A DNA stretch of 64,000 nucleotides from NCBI RefSeq assembly GCF_900103975.1, contig NZ_FNIR01000006.1, forward strand, positions 186,001 through 250,000, in the 5' to 3' direction. A model generated the notes under the pieces. That model was not told the origin of the DNA and searched no databases. It worked only from the letters and a program-made list of their open reading frames with translations. Position numbers and translations under genes: made by a program. Shown here piece after piece: positions 35,695-45,552 of this stretch; the stretch's first letter is position 1; each line of letters begins with the position of its first letter. Source of the stretch: Klenkia soli (GTDB taxonomy: Bacteria; Actinomycetota; Actinomycetes; Mycobacteriales; Geodermatophilaceae).

Positions 35695-36513
35695 ATGGAC
35701 GTCTCGACCCGGAGCAGCACGCCCGCGCACGTCGCCGACTACCCGGTCGTGCGCCTGCTCGGCGAGGGCAACAACGGCCGCTACTACCTGGCCCGGCCCC
35801 CGGCCCGGCTGGGGCTGGCCGACGAGTTCGTCACGGTCAAGGTCTTCACCGGCACGCACAGCGAGCAGGCCTACGAGCGGGGCGTGCGCGAGCTGCGGGC
35901 CTTCGCCCAGGTCTCCTCGCCCTACCTGGTGCGGGTGTACGACGCCGTGCTCGAGGACAGCTTCCTGTACGCGATGGAGTGGTGCCCGCTGGGCTCGTTG
36001 GCCGCGCCGGCCCGGCCGCTGGCCCGGCCCGAGGTGCTGCGCGCGGTCGCCGACGCCGGCCTGGCCCTGCACGCCCTCCACGAGGCCGGGCTGACCCACG
36101 GCGACGTCACCCCGGCCAACGTGCTGGTCACCGAGACCGGGGGCAAGCTGTCCGACCTCGGGCTCAGCCGGGTGCTGGCCCCCGGGGTCACCATGACCGG
36201 CATGGCCGGCGCGGCGTCGGTCGAGTACGTCGACCCGGCGATCCTGCAGGGCCAGCGCCCCTCGCGCGCCAGCGAGGTCTTCGCCCTGGGCGCCACGCTG
36301 CACCGGGCGCTCACCGGCGTCGGGCTGTACGGCGAGCTGCCGGCCAACGAGCCCCTGCTGGCCATCCGGAGGGTGTTGGCCGCCGAACCGGTGCTCGGTC
36401 CGGGCATGACCGCCGACGAGGCAGCCGTGGTGCAGGCCTGCCTGGCGCCGCTGGGCCAACGGCTGGGGACGACGGCCGAGGTCAGCGAGATGCTGCGGCG
36501 GCTCGCGGGCTGA
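35695..36513 (+). CDS. Atypical soluble protein-kinase-like protein
   Basis: A 272-residue protein with kinase fold and no membrane segment; ATG 35695 has AGGAG 7 nt upstream. It has the glycine loop LLGEGNNGRYYLA, the Lys in VTVKVFTG, and the catalytic loop LTHGDVTPANVLV, where HRD has become HGD but Asp and Asn are kept. The metal-binding Asp is in LSDLGLS (DLG for DFG), and there is no canonical APE (EYVDPAIL). Loss of the HRD arginine usually removes dependence on activation-loop phosphorylation (family knowledge). It may be a constitutive kinase or a pseudokinase. Its stop lies 9 nt from the end of the convergent STK2 gene. Confidence 0.8.
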   Translation: MDVSTRSSTPAHVADYPVVRLLGEGNNGRYYLARPPARLGLADEFVTVKVFTGTHSEQAYERGVRELRAFAQVSSPYLVRVYDAVLEDSFLYAMEWCPLGSLAAPARPLARPEVLRAVADAGLALHALHEAGLTHGDVTPANVLVTETGGKLSDLGLSRVLAPGVTMTGMAGAASVEYVDPAILQGQRPSRASEVFALGATLHRALTGVGLYGELPANEPLLAIRRVLAAEPVLGPGMTADEAAVVQACLAPLGQRLGTTAEVSEMLRRLAG

Positions 36514-36522
36514 GCCGCCGGC

Positions 36523-38355
36523 TCAGCCGACCTGGAAGTCGCTCTTGGAGGCGTCCTGCCACCAGTCCCACAGGTCGTCGAGGTCGTTCGCGCCGTCGGT
36601 CACGGCGACGTACCCCTCGGCCCGTGCGTCGTCCTGGGTCCAGAAGATGACCCCGCGGCCGTCGTCCTCCAGGTAGCAGGCGACCGAGCCGGCCTCGTTG
36701 CCCTCGGAGTCGTTGTAGTCCAGCCACCCGGGGTTGTCCGGGCACCCGTCGGTCGTGCCGACCCGGTCCAGGCCCAGCCGCGACACGTCGCCGGCGAAGG
36801 CGTCCTGCAGGCTGCGCTCGTCGGGGTAGCCGTAGAAGAAGGACTGGTCGGGGCCGCCGGAGATGGCTGCACCGCACTCCACCGCCGAGTCGGCGCCGTC
36901 GGAGGGGATCTCGTACTCGTCGCAGTCGTCGACGGCGAAGTCGGCGGGCAGCCGCCCGAGGAGGTCGTCGACGGCCGTGGGCGAGTCGGTGACGACGTCG
37001 CTGGACGGCGCCGTCGTGGTCGGCGTGGTGGTGGCCACGACGTCGTCCCCGCCGCCGCGGGTCACCGCGACGGCGACGACCACCATCACCGCGACGACGA
37101 CGGTGGTGGCCAGCGCGATCCACAGCACGGCGGAGGACTTCCGCGGCGGCGGGACCGGCTGCTGGCCGCCCCAGGTCCCGCCGCCGGTGGGCGGACCGAA
37201 CCCACCGCCGGTGCCCGGACCGGCGGGGTAGGAGGGTGCCCCGGTCCACGACCCGGGTCCGGGGCCGAAGCCGCCGCCCGTGCCGCCGAGCGACGGGGCG
37301 AACCCGCCCCCGGTGCCCTGGCCCACCGGGGCGAACCCGCCGCCGGTGCCGGGCCCGACCGGGGCGAAGCCCCCTCCGGTGCCCCCGCCCGTGCCCCCGC
37401 CGGTACCGCGGCCACCGGAGGGGTCGGTGAACCCGACGGTGTGCGGGGGCACGTTGCGGAGGTCCTGGATGGTCGTGGGCGGCGCCTGGGGCACCACCAC
37501 CTCGGGCCGGGGTCGGCCACCGGCCCCGGCCAGCGCGGCGCGGGCCGCGGCGGCGAGCTCGCCGGCGCTGGCGTACCGGGCGTCGGGGTCCTTGGCCAAG
37601 CCGCGGGACACGACGGCGTCCAGCGCGGCGGGCAGCCCGGGCACCAGCGAGGACGGCGGGTCGACCTCGGTGTTGACGTGGGCGAACATCTGCGCACCCA
37701 GGCCGTCGCGGGGGAACGGGCGGCGGCCGGTGAGGCACTCGAAGAGCACGCAGGCCAGGGCGTAGACGTCGACCCGCAGGTCGATCTCGCGCTCGAGGAA
37801 CCGCTCGGGGGCCATGTAGTCGAACGAGCCCAGCGCCGCACCGGTCTGGGTGAGCGACGGGCCCTGGGAGTCGGTGGTGGACCGGGCGATGCCGAAGTCG
37901 ACGAGGTAGGCGAACTCGGCGTCGCCGCTGCCGGTCAGCAGGACGTTGGAGGGCTTGACGTCGCGGTGCACGAGGCCGTCGGCGTGCGCGGCGTCCAGCG
38001 CCTGGGCGACCTGGCTGACGACCGACACCGCCCGCTCGGGGGTGAACCGCATGTCGCGGGCGAGCACCTGGGCGACGTCGTCGCCGCGCACCAGGCGCAT
38101 GTCCAGGAACAGCCGGCCGTCGATCTCGCCGTAGCGGTGGATGGGCACCACGTGCGGCTCGTTGAGCCGGGCGGCCAGGTGCGCCTCGCGGCGGAAGCGC
38201 TCGCGGTAGCCGCGGTCGGCGGCCAGGTGCTCGGACAGCACCTTGAGGGCCACGGTCCGCTCGTGCTCGGTGTCGTAGGCGCGGTAGACCTCGCCCATGC
38301 CGCCGCGCCCGATCAGGGCCTCGATGCGGTAGCTCCCGAACTGCTCGGACTCCAC
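36523..38355 (-). CDS. PknB-type transmembrane serine/threonine protein kinase (STK2)
   Basis: A 610-residue paralogue of STK1; GTG 38355 (MESEQFGSYRIEALIGRGGM) has GAGGGGG upstream. ATG 38385, ten codons earlier, also has a GAGGAG box and is an alternative. Kinase motifs are GRGGMGEVYRA, TVALKVL, HRDVKPSNVLL (about 130-140), LVDFGIARS and MAPERF. A low-complexity stretch (about 317-395) repeats GTGGGFAPVG-like units five times. One membrane helix (about 408-432) and an outer domain follow. That domain has cysteines in DDCDEY, VECGAA, DGCPDN and VACYLE, matching the four of STK1. The ligand is unknown. Confidence 0.93.
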   Translation of the reverse strand: MESEQFGSYRIEALIGRGGMGEVYRAYDTEHERTVALKVLSEHLAADRGYRERFRREAHLAARLNEPHVVPIHRYGEIDGRLFLDMRLVRGDDVAQVLARDMRFTPERAVSVVSQVAQALDAAHADGLVHRDVKPSNVLLTGSGDAEFAYLVDFGIARSTTDSQGPSLTQTGAALGSFDYMAPERFLEREIDLRVDVYALACVLFECLTGRRPFPRDGLGAQMFAHVNTEVDPPSSLVPGLPAALDAVVSRGLAKDPDARYASAGELAAAARAALAGAGGRPRPEVVVPQAPPTTIQDLRNVPPHTVGFTDPSGGRGTGGGTGGGTGGGFAPVGPGTGGGFAPVGQGTGGGFAPSLGGTGGGFGPGPGSWTGAPSYPAGPGTGGGFGPPTGGGTWGGQQPVPPPRKSSAVLWIALATTVVVAVMVVVAVAVTRGGGDDVVATTTPTTTAPSSDVVTDSPTAVDDLLGRLPADFAVDDCDEYEIPSDGADSAVECGAAISGGPDQSFFYGYPDERSLQDAFAGDVSRLGLDRVGTTDGCPDNPGWLDYNDSEGNEAGSVACYLEDDGRGVIFWTQDDARAEGYVAVTDGANDLDDLWDWWQDASKSDFQVG

Positions 38356-38466
38356 CGCGCGCCCCCTCAGGATCCGGCCCAACATCCGGCGAGGACTCCT
38401 CGGCCCACCGCGCAGGGAGTCTAGGGACCGGGCGGCCTGCGGCCAACGGCCGTGACCCCGCCGTGA

Positions 38467-38865
38467 TCAGCTTTCCGGGACGACGGCGTTCCGGCAGGCG
38501 GCGCAGGTGCCGAAGATCTCCAGCGTGTGGCTGATGTCGGCGAAGCCGTGCTCGTCGGCGACCCGGTCGGCCCACCGCTCGACCGCGGGGCCGGCCACCT
38601 CGACCGTGCGCCCGCAGCTGCGGCAGACCAGGTGGTGGTGGTGCTGCGTGCTGCACCGGCGGTAGAGCGCCTCGCCGGAGTCGGTGCGGATGGAGTCGAG
38701 CTCACCGTCGTCAGCCAGGGCCTGCACGGCCCGGTAGACCGTCGACAGGCCCACGGAGTCACCGCCGGCACGCAGCCGGGCGTGCACCTCCTGCGCGCTG
38801 TGGAAGCCCTCGAGCTCGTCGAAGACGGCGGCGACGGCGGTGCGCTGACGCGTGGTGCGGACCAT
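38467..38865 (-). CDS. zur: Zinc uptake regulator Zur (Fur family)
   Basis: A 132-residue Fur-family repressor starting at ATG 38865. The winged-helix part includes SVGLSTVYRAVQALADDGEL. The regulatory His cluster is STQHHHHLVCRSCG, and the structural zinc is held by two C-x2-C pairs (CRSCG and CAACR). Its start codon overlaps the stop of the smtB-type gene. The smtB-zur pair next to glyS reproduces Rv2358-Rv2359, where the Fur homologue is Zur (FurB). This makes Zur more likely than Fur, by synteny rather than ligand proof. Confidence 0.85.
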   Translation of the reverse strand: MVRTTRQRTAVAAVFDELEGFHSAQEVHARLRAGGDSVGLSTVYRAVQALADDGELDSIRTDSGEALYRRCSTQHHHHLVCRSCGRTVEVAGPAVERWADRVADEHGFADISHTLEIFGTCAACRNAVVPES

Positions 38866-39206
38866 CAGGCGATGGTGACCGACGGGGCCGCGGAGTGCGC
38901 GGCGTGCTCGATCGCGTCGCGGACGATGTGGCCCACGTGGTTGTCGACCAGCCGGTAGTGCACCTCGCGGTGCTTGCGGTCACCGACCACCAGCCGCGCG
39001 CCGCGCAGCACCCGCAGGTGCTGGGACACCAACGGCTGGGGGACGGCGAGGGCGTCGACGAGCTGGTGGACGCACAACGTGCCGTGCTCGTCGAGCAGGG
39101 CGACGATCGACAGGCGCAGGGGCGCGGCCAGCGCCGACAGCAGCTCGCTGGCCGCGGCGACGTCCTCGGGGTGCCGGCGGGGGAGCGGGAGCGGGGCGGC
39201 CGACAT
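38865..39206 (-). CDS. smtB: ArsR/SmtB-family zinc-sensing repressor
   Basis: A 113-residue winged-helix repressor starting at ATG 39206. The recognition helix region reads ALAVPQPLVSQHLRVLRGAR. The alpha-5 helix carries an intact D-x-H-x10-H-x2-H site (DNHVGHIVRDAIEHAAH), the zinc site of SmtB/CzrA, so zinc sensing is well supported. It is first in a two-gene operon with zur (ATGA overlap). In Mycobacterium the pair makes zur expression depend on zinc through SmtB. A Zur-like box lies 21 nt upstream of the start. Confidence 0.9.
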   Translation of the reverse strand: MSAAPLPLPRRHPEDVAAASELLSALAAPLRLSIVALLDEHGTLCVHQLVDALAVPQPLVSQHLRVLRGARLVVGDRKHREVHYRLVDNHVGHIVRDAIEHAAHSAAPSVTIA

Positions 39207-39226
39207 GCCACCATCGTCCCTGCATG

Positions 39227-39241
39227 TGAGAACCATTGTCA
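39227..39241. promoter_or_regulatory. Zur/SmtB-like operator TGAGAACCATTGTCA
   Basis: Fifteen bases with imperfect dyad symmetry of the TGA-x-AA-...-TT-x-TCA type, the layout of actinobacterial Zur boxes. It lies between the divergent smtB (start 39206) and the small monooxygenase-like gene (start 39256). It can therefore influence both. Which of the two metalloregulators binds cannot be told from sequence. Confidence 0.6.
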
Positions 39242-39255
39242 ACGTGGAGGTGTCC

Positions 39256-39525
39256 GTGTTCGCGGTGACCAGGTTCCGGACCGACGACGGGACGGCGCTG
39301 CTCGCCGACGCGGCGGTGCTGCTCGCCGCGCTGCGCGCCCGGCCCGGCTTCCGCTCCGGGGAGTTCGGCGCGGCCGCCGACGACGACGGGCTGTACGCGC
39401 TGCTCACCACCTGGGACGGCGTGGGCGCCTACCGCCGGGCGCTGTCCGCGGCCGAGGTCAAGATCGCCGGTGCACCGGTCTGGGTGCACGCGCTCGACGA
39501 GCCCGGGGTGTACCTCCCGGAATGA
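39256..39525 (+). CDS. Antibiotic-biosynthesis-monooxygenase-like (dimeric alpha/beta barrel) protein
   Basis: An 89-residue protein. GTG 39256 is preferred because GGAGG lies 5 nt upstream; GTGs at 39244 and 39250 are possible. The pattern FAVTRFRTDDGTALLADAAV, LRARPGFRSGEFGAAADDDG and TTWDGVGAYRRALS fits ABM-type ferredoxin-like barrels that dimerise, some of which act on small aromatics or heme. The substrate is unknown. It diverges from smtB-zur with the zinc-type operator between, so it may respond to zinc status. Confidence 0.65.
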   Translation: MFAVTRFRTDDGTALLADAAVLLAALRARPGFRSGEFGAAADDDGLYALLTTWDGVGAYRRALSAAEVKIAGAPVWVHALDEPGVYLPE

Positions 39526-39588
39526 GGTCGCGGGCCCCGTCTAGCGTTGCGGGGCAACCGCCGACCGCCAGCCGGATGGAGATCCTCC

Positions 39589-40983
<1,395 letters not shown>

Positions 40984-40998
40984 AAGGGTCCGTCTGCC

Positions 40999-41092
40999 CG
41001 GCGTGGATCAGCTGGGACGACGACTGTGCATCCTCAGCCACCGACGTCGGCGGCTGAGGATGCACGGTGCTCGTCGCACCTGATCCACGCCG
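40999..41092. repeat. 94-bp inverted repeat after glyS
   Basis: The left arm at 40999-41039 and right arm at 41052-41092 are 41 bp each with about five mismatches (CGGCGTGGATCAG... against ...CTGATCCACGCCG; GTGCATCCTCAGCC against GGCTGAGGATGCAC). The 12-nt centre itself contains the palindrome CCGACGTCGG, so nearly the whole element can fold as one rod. It is far longer than a terminator needs to be and has no T tract. A MITE-like or REP/BIME-like element is possible. Confidence 0.8.
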
Positions 41093-41130
41093 CGCGGTGG
41101 GGGCGGCTCGGGGTCGGCCATGCTGACGCG

Positions 41131-41790
41131 GTGCTGGTGACCTCGCGTTCCTTCGACGAGTACCGGGCCTTCTTCGGGTTGACCGACGACGACCTCGGCC
41201 GGCGGGTGCTCGACTGCTGCGCAGGCGCCTCCGGTTTCACGGCCGTCCTGGCGCAGTGCGGCGGGCAGGTCGTCGCGGTCGACCCGGCCTACGCGGGCGG
41301 CCCGGATGCGCTGGCCCGGGCGGCCCGGGACGGCACCAGCGGCGGGCAGGCGATCATCACCGACCACCACGACCGGTTCACCTGGCGCTGGTACGGCAGC
41401 CCCGAGCGCCGGGCCGAGATGCGGGCCGCCGCCCAGCGCGCCTTCTCGGCCGACGTGGTGGGGCGGTCGGGTGGCTACGTCGCCGGCGCGCTGCCCGCAC
41501 TGCCGTTCACCGACGGGGCGTTCGACCTGGCGCTGTGCTCGCACCTGCTCTTCACCTGGTCCGACGTGCTGGACCAGGCCTGGCACGAGGCCGCGTTGGT
41601 CGAGCTGCTGCGGGTGGCGGCCGAGGTGCGGGTGTTCCCGCTCGTGGTGCAGGGGACCGGGGACGACGTCCCGTTCCTGGCCGACCTGGTCGCGGCACTG
41701 CGGGAGCGCGGGTACGCCGCTGACACCGTGCCGGTCGGCTACGAGTTCCAGCGCGGGGCCGACCGCATGCTGGTCGTGGGTCACGGCTGA
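41131..41790 (+). CDS. Class I SAM-dependent methyltransferase-like protein
   Basis: A 219-residue protein. GTG 41131 (MLVTSRSFDEYRAFFGLTDD) is taken as start; GTG 41137 is possible and no clear ribosome-binding site is seen. The SAM-binding motif I is RRVLDCCAGASGFTAVLAQC, followed by QVVAVDPAYAGGP. Motif IV-like DLALCSHLLFTWSDVLDQ and a strand-rich end (EVRVFPLVVQGTGDDV) complete the fold. The substrate is unknown. The gene is framed by two different long inverted repeats (40999-41092 and 41794-41867), which is unusual. Confidence 0.75.
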   Translation: MLVTSRSFDEYRAFFGLTDDDLGRRVLDCCAGASGFTAVLAQCGGQVVAVDPAYAGGPDALARAARDGTSGGQAIITDHHDRFTWRWYGSPERRAEMRAAAQRAFSADVVGRSGGYVAGALPALPFTDGAFDLALCSHLLFTWSDVLDQAWHEAALVELLRVAAEVRVFPLVVQGTGDDVPFLADLVAALRERGYAADTVPVGYEFQRGADRMLVVGHG

Positions 41791-41793
41791 TCT

Positions 41794-41867
41794 CCGCAGA
41801 CCCACGCGGTGCAGGGATGCTGTCGCTCTGCAGGGGCACGACATCCCTGGACGGCGTGGGTCTGCGG
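41794..41867. repeat. 74-bp inverted repeat after the methyltransferase gene
   Basis: Arms at 41794-41819 and 41842-41867 are 26 bp with two mismatches (CCGCAGACCCACGC perfectly matched at the outside, CAGGGATG inside), enclosing a 22-nt loop. It begins 3 nt after the stop codon. A terminator role is plausible, although the outer 14 bp perfect stem without U tract also fits a dispersed repeat. Confidence 0.75.
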
Positions 41868-41932
41868 TCGGTGGGGTGCCGCCGGATCCCGGGAACCGCG
41901 GTTTCCGGGAACGGGTGGTCGGGGCGTGGCGG

Positions 41933-41944
41933 TGACAGGTGTCA
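41933..41944. promoter_or_regulatory. Palindrome TGACAGGTGTCA upstream of ABC/two-component module 2
   Basis: TGACA-GG-TGTCA ends 59 nt before the ATG at 42004, the same distance as the related palindrome of module 1. Both modules also share CGCT, four variable bases, then AGGCTGG, one base and GCATG immediately at the start codon. It is a candidate binding site of the module's own response regulator. Confidence 0.5.
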
Positions 41945-42003
41945 TGGCGGGGTCGTGATGGGCGGCCGATGTGCGGGGGCCGTGCGCTCGCCAGGCTGGC
42001 CGC

Positions 42004-42947
<944 letters not shown>

Positions 42948-42951
<4 letters not shown>

Positions 42952-43730
42952 CCACCACCGCGATCCCCGTCCGCCGCGCCCCGAAGGCGGGTGGGTTCTC
43001 CCTCGGCTTCCTGGGCCTGGAGATCCGCCGGCTGCTGCGCAACCGCCGCACGCTGGTGTTCACCGTCGTCCTGCCGCCGGCCTTCTACTTCCTGTTCGGC
43101 GGCGCGAGCTACACCGGGGAGAGCGCCGGCCGGGGCAACGTCTCGGCGTACGTGATGATCAGCCTGGCCGTGTACGGCGCCATGATCGCCACCACCTCGG
43201 CCGGCGCCTCGGTCTCGGTCGAGCGGGCCGTGGGCTGGTCCCGGCAGCTGCGCCTGACCCCGCTGCGTCCGGTGGCCTACATCGTCACCAAGCTGCTGGC
43301 AGCCATGGTCATGGGCGCGCTGGCCGTCGCGGTGGTGTTCCTCGCCGCCGGGGTGTTCGGCGGGGCCCGCATGGACCTCTGGGTCTGGGTCGTCTCCGGC
43401 CTCGTCGCCTGGGTCGGTGCGCTGGTGTTCGCCGCCCTGGGGCTGTTCGCCGGGTACCTGCTGCCCTCGGAGAACGTGATGCAGCTGCTGGGCCCGCTGC
43501 TCGCCGTGCTGGCCTTCCTGGGCGGGCTGTTCGTGCCGCTGGACGTGCTGGGCGAGACCTTCCGGAACCTGGCGGAGTACACCCCGGCCTACGGGGTGGG
43601 CGCCCTGGCCCGGATGCCGCTGACCGACGAGGGGTCGCTGGTCACGGCGGTGCTCAACGTCGCGGTGTGGACGGCGGTCTTCGTCGCCGGTGCCGCCCTC
43701 CGGTTCCGCCGCGACACGGCGCGCGTGTGA
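42948..43730 (+). CDS. ABC-2 type transporter, permease (module 2)
   Basis: A 260-residue protein with about six helices (TLVFTVVLPPAFYFLFGG, VSAYVMISLAVYGAMIATT, LAAMVMGALAVAVVFLAAGV, VGALVFAALGLFAGYLL, LLGPLLAVLAFLGGLFVPL, LNVAVWTAVFVAGAAL). The segment FLGGLFVPLDVLGETF corresponds to the ABC2_membrane signature. It overlaps both neighbours by 4 nt (ATPase before, kinase after), so stoichiometric production is likely. Confidence 0.88.
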
Positions 43731-44908
43731 CCAGCACCGACACCCACCTCCGGGGGCCAGACTGGCCCCCGGAGGTGGTCCGCGTGGTGGTCACGTCGCT
43801 GGAGGACCGGCCCGTGGCCGGGCGGCAGCCGCGGCGGTGGGGCGGGTTGTTCGCCGTGGTGTGGCTGGTCTACCTGCTGCAGCCGGTGCACACCGCCTGG
43901 ACCAGCCCGGACGTCGGCACCGGCGCCCGGGTCCTGGCGCTGACCGCGCTGGGCGCCTTCGCGGTCGGGTTCGCCGTCTTCTTCGGCTGGCTGCGCGCGG
44001 TCCGCAGCGCCGGGCCCGTGGTGGCCAGGCCGGTCGTCGCGGGGGCGCTGGTCGCCGGGGTGCTGCTGCTCGTGCTGGCCGAGCCCGCCGCGGGGGAGGA
44101 CGTCCTCGTCGGCTACGTCTACCTCGGGGTGGCTGCGGTCATGGGCCTGCCGCTGCGGGAGGCCTTGTTCACGGTCGCCGGGCTGGTGTTCTCCGCGATC
44201 GGCCTGGGGTACGGCCTGCCCGGCTGGCAGCCGCAGTGGGACTTCCTGCCCGAGCTGCTGCTGGCCTGCTTCGCCGCCTACGGCGTGGACCAGGTGCTGC
44301 TGCGCAACGTCGAGCTCACCCGGGCGCGCGAGCAGATCGTCGAGCTGGCCATCAGCCGGGAGCGCGAGCGGCTGGCCCGCGACGTGCACGACATCCTCGG
44401 CCACTCGCTCACCGTCATCACCGTGAAGAGCGAGCTGGTCGGCCGGCTGCTCGAGGACGCCGGGCCCGAGCGCGCCCGCGTCGAGGTGGCCGAGATCGAG
44501 CAGCTGGCGCGCGGTGCCCTGGCCGACGTCCGGGCCACCGTCGCCGGCACCCGCGAGGTGTCGCTGGCCGGTGAGCTGGTCGCCGCCCGCCGGGCCCTCG
44601 CGTCCGCGGGCATCGAGGCGGAGCTGCCCGGCTCGGTCGAGGCCGCCCCGGCGGCGCACCGCGAGCTGTTCGCCTGGACCCTGCGCGAGGGCATCACCAA
44701 CGTGGTCCGGCACTCCGCCGCCCGGCACTGCGCGGTCCGGTGGGACACCGCCTGCCTCGAGGTCGTCGACGACGGCCGGGGGATCGGGGTGACGGCGGCC
44801 GGCACCGGGCTGGCGGGCCTGCGGGCCCGCGCCGAGGCCGCCGGGGCGGTCCTGGAGTCCGGGCCGGTGCCCGGCGGTGGCTTCCGGCTCCGGCTGGTGG
44901 TCGCGTGA
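43727..44908 (+). CDS. Sensor histidine kinase, NarL/DesK family (module 2)
   Basis: A 393-residue kinase; GTG 43727 overlaps the permease stop. An N-terminal cytoplasmic stretch is followed by about six membrane helices. The HisKA_3 region has LARDVHDILGHSLTVITVKS, and the ATPase domain has REGITNVVRHSAARH, VVDDGRGIG and GLAGLRARAEAAG. It has one or two more membrane helices than its module 1 counterpart. The stop overlaps the regulator gene by 4 nt. Confidence 0.92.
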   Translation: MTSTDTHLRGPDWPPEVVRVVVTSLEDRPVAGRQPRRWGGLFAVVWLVYLLQPVHTAWTSPDVGTGARVLALTALGAFAVGFAVFFGWLRAVRSAGPVVARPVVAGALVAGVLLLVLAEPAAGEDVLVGYVYLGVAAVMGLPLREALFTVAGLVFSAIGLGYGLPGWQPQWDFLPELLLACFAAYGVDQVLLRNVELTRAREQIVELAISRERERLARDVHDILGHSLTVITVKSELVGRLLEDAGPERARVEVAEIEQLARGALADVRATVAGTREVSLAGELVAARRALASAGIEAELPGSVEAAPAAHRELFAWTLREGITNVVRHSAARHCAVRWDTACLEVVDDGRGIGVTAAGTGLAGLRARAEAAGAVLESGPVPGGGFRLRLVVA

Positions 44909-45552
44909 GCGCCCCGACGGGCCGCATCCGGGTGCTGCTGGCCGACGACCAGGCACTGGTCCGGGGCGCGCTGGCGGCGCTGCTGGACCTCGAGCCCGAC
45001 CTCGAGGTGGTCGCCGAGATCGGCCGGGGCGACGAGCTGGTGGCCGCCGTCCGCGAACACCGGGTCGACGTGGCGCTGGTCGACGTCCAGATGCCCGGCG
45101 CCGACGGCATCACCGCGACCGCGCAGCTGCACCGCGAGGTGCCCGGGTGCCGGGTGCTGGTCGTGACGACGTTCGGCCGCCCGGGCTACCTGCGCCGGGC
45201 GATGGACGCCGGGGCCGCCGGGTTCGTGGTCAAGGACACCCCGGCCCGGCAGCTGGCCGACGCCGTCCGCCGGGTGCACGCCGGCCTGCGGGTGGTCGAC
45301 CCGGTGCTGGCCGCCGAGACGCTGACCGCCGGGGACACCCCGCTGTCGGCCCGGGAGACCGAGGTGCTGGCCGCTGCGCAGGACGGCGGCACCGTGGCCG
45401 ACCTGGCCGCCGTGCTACACCTGGCGCAGGGCACGGTGCGCAACCACCTGTCCGCGGCGATCGGCAAGACCGGCGCGCGCACGCGGGCCGAGGCGGTGCG
45501 GATCGCCGAGGAGAACGGCTGGCTCGGGGCCCCGCCTACCCTGGGGCGGTGA
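44905..45552 (+). CDS. LuxR/NarL-family response regulator (module 2)
   Basis: A 215-residue regulator starting at GTG 44905. The receiver domain shows LLADDQALV, the phosphoacceptor Asp in VALVDVQMPGADG, TTFGRPGY and FVVKDTP. The LuxR helix-turn-helix is LSARETEVLAAAQDGGTV with LHLAQGTVRNHLSAAIGKTG. It is closely related to the module 1 regulator over its whole length. Its stop overlaps the dusB GTG (45549), so a tRNA-modification gene is coupled to the module. Confidence 0.92.
   Translation: MSAPTGRIRVLLADDQALVRGALAALLDLEPDLEVVAEIGRGDELVAAVREHRVDVALVDVQMPGADGITATAQLHREVPGCRVLVVTTFGRPGYLRRAMDAGAAGFVVKDTPARQLADAVRRVHAGLRVVDPVLAAETLTAGDTPLSARETEVLAAAQDGGTVADLAAVLHLAQGTVRNHLSAAIGKTGARTRAEAVRIAEENGWLGAPPTLGR

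Noticed and set aside
37150-37430. CRISPR-like or microsatellite array in STK2
   Set aside because: The repetition is translated (GTGGGFAPVG-like protein repeats) and has no spacer structure.
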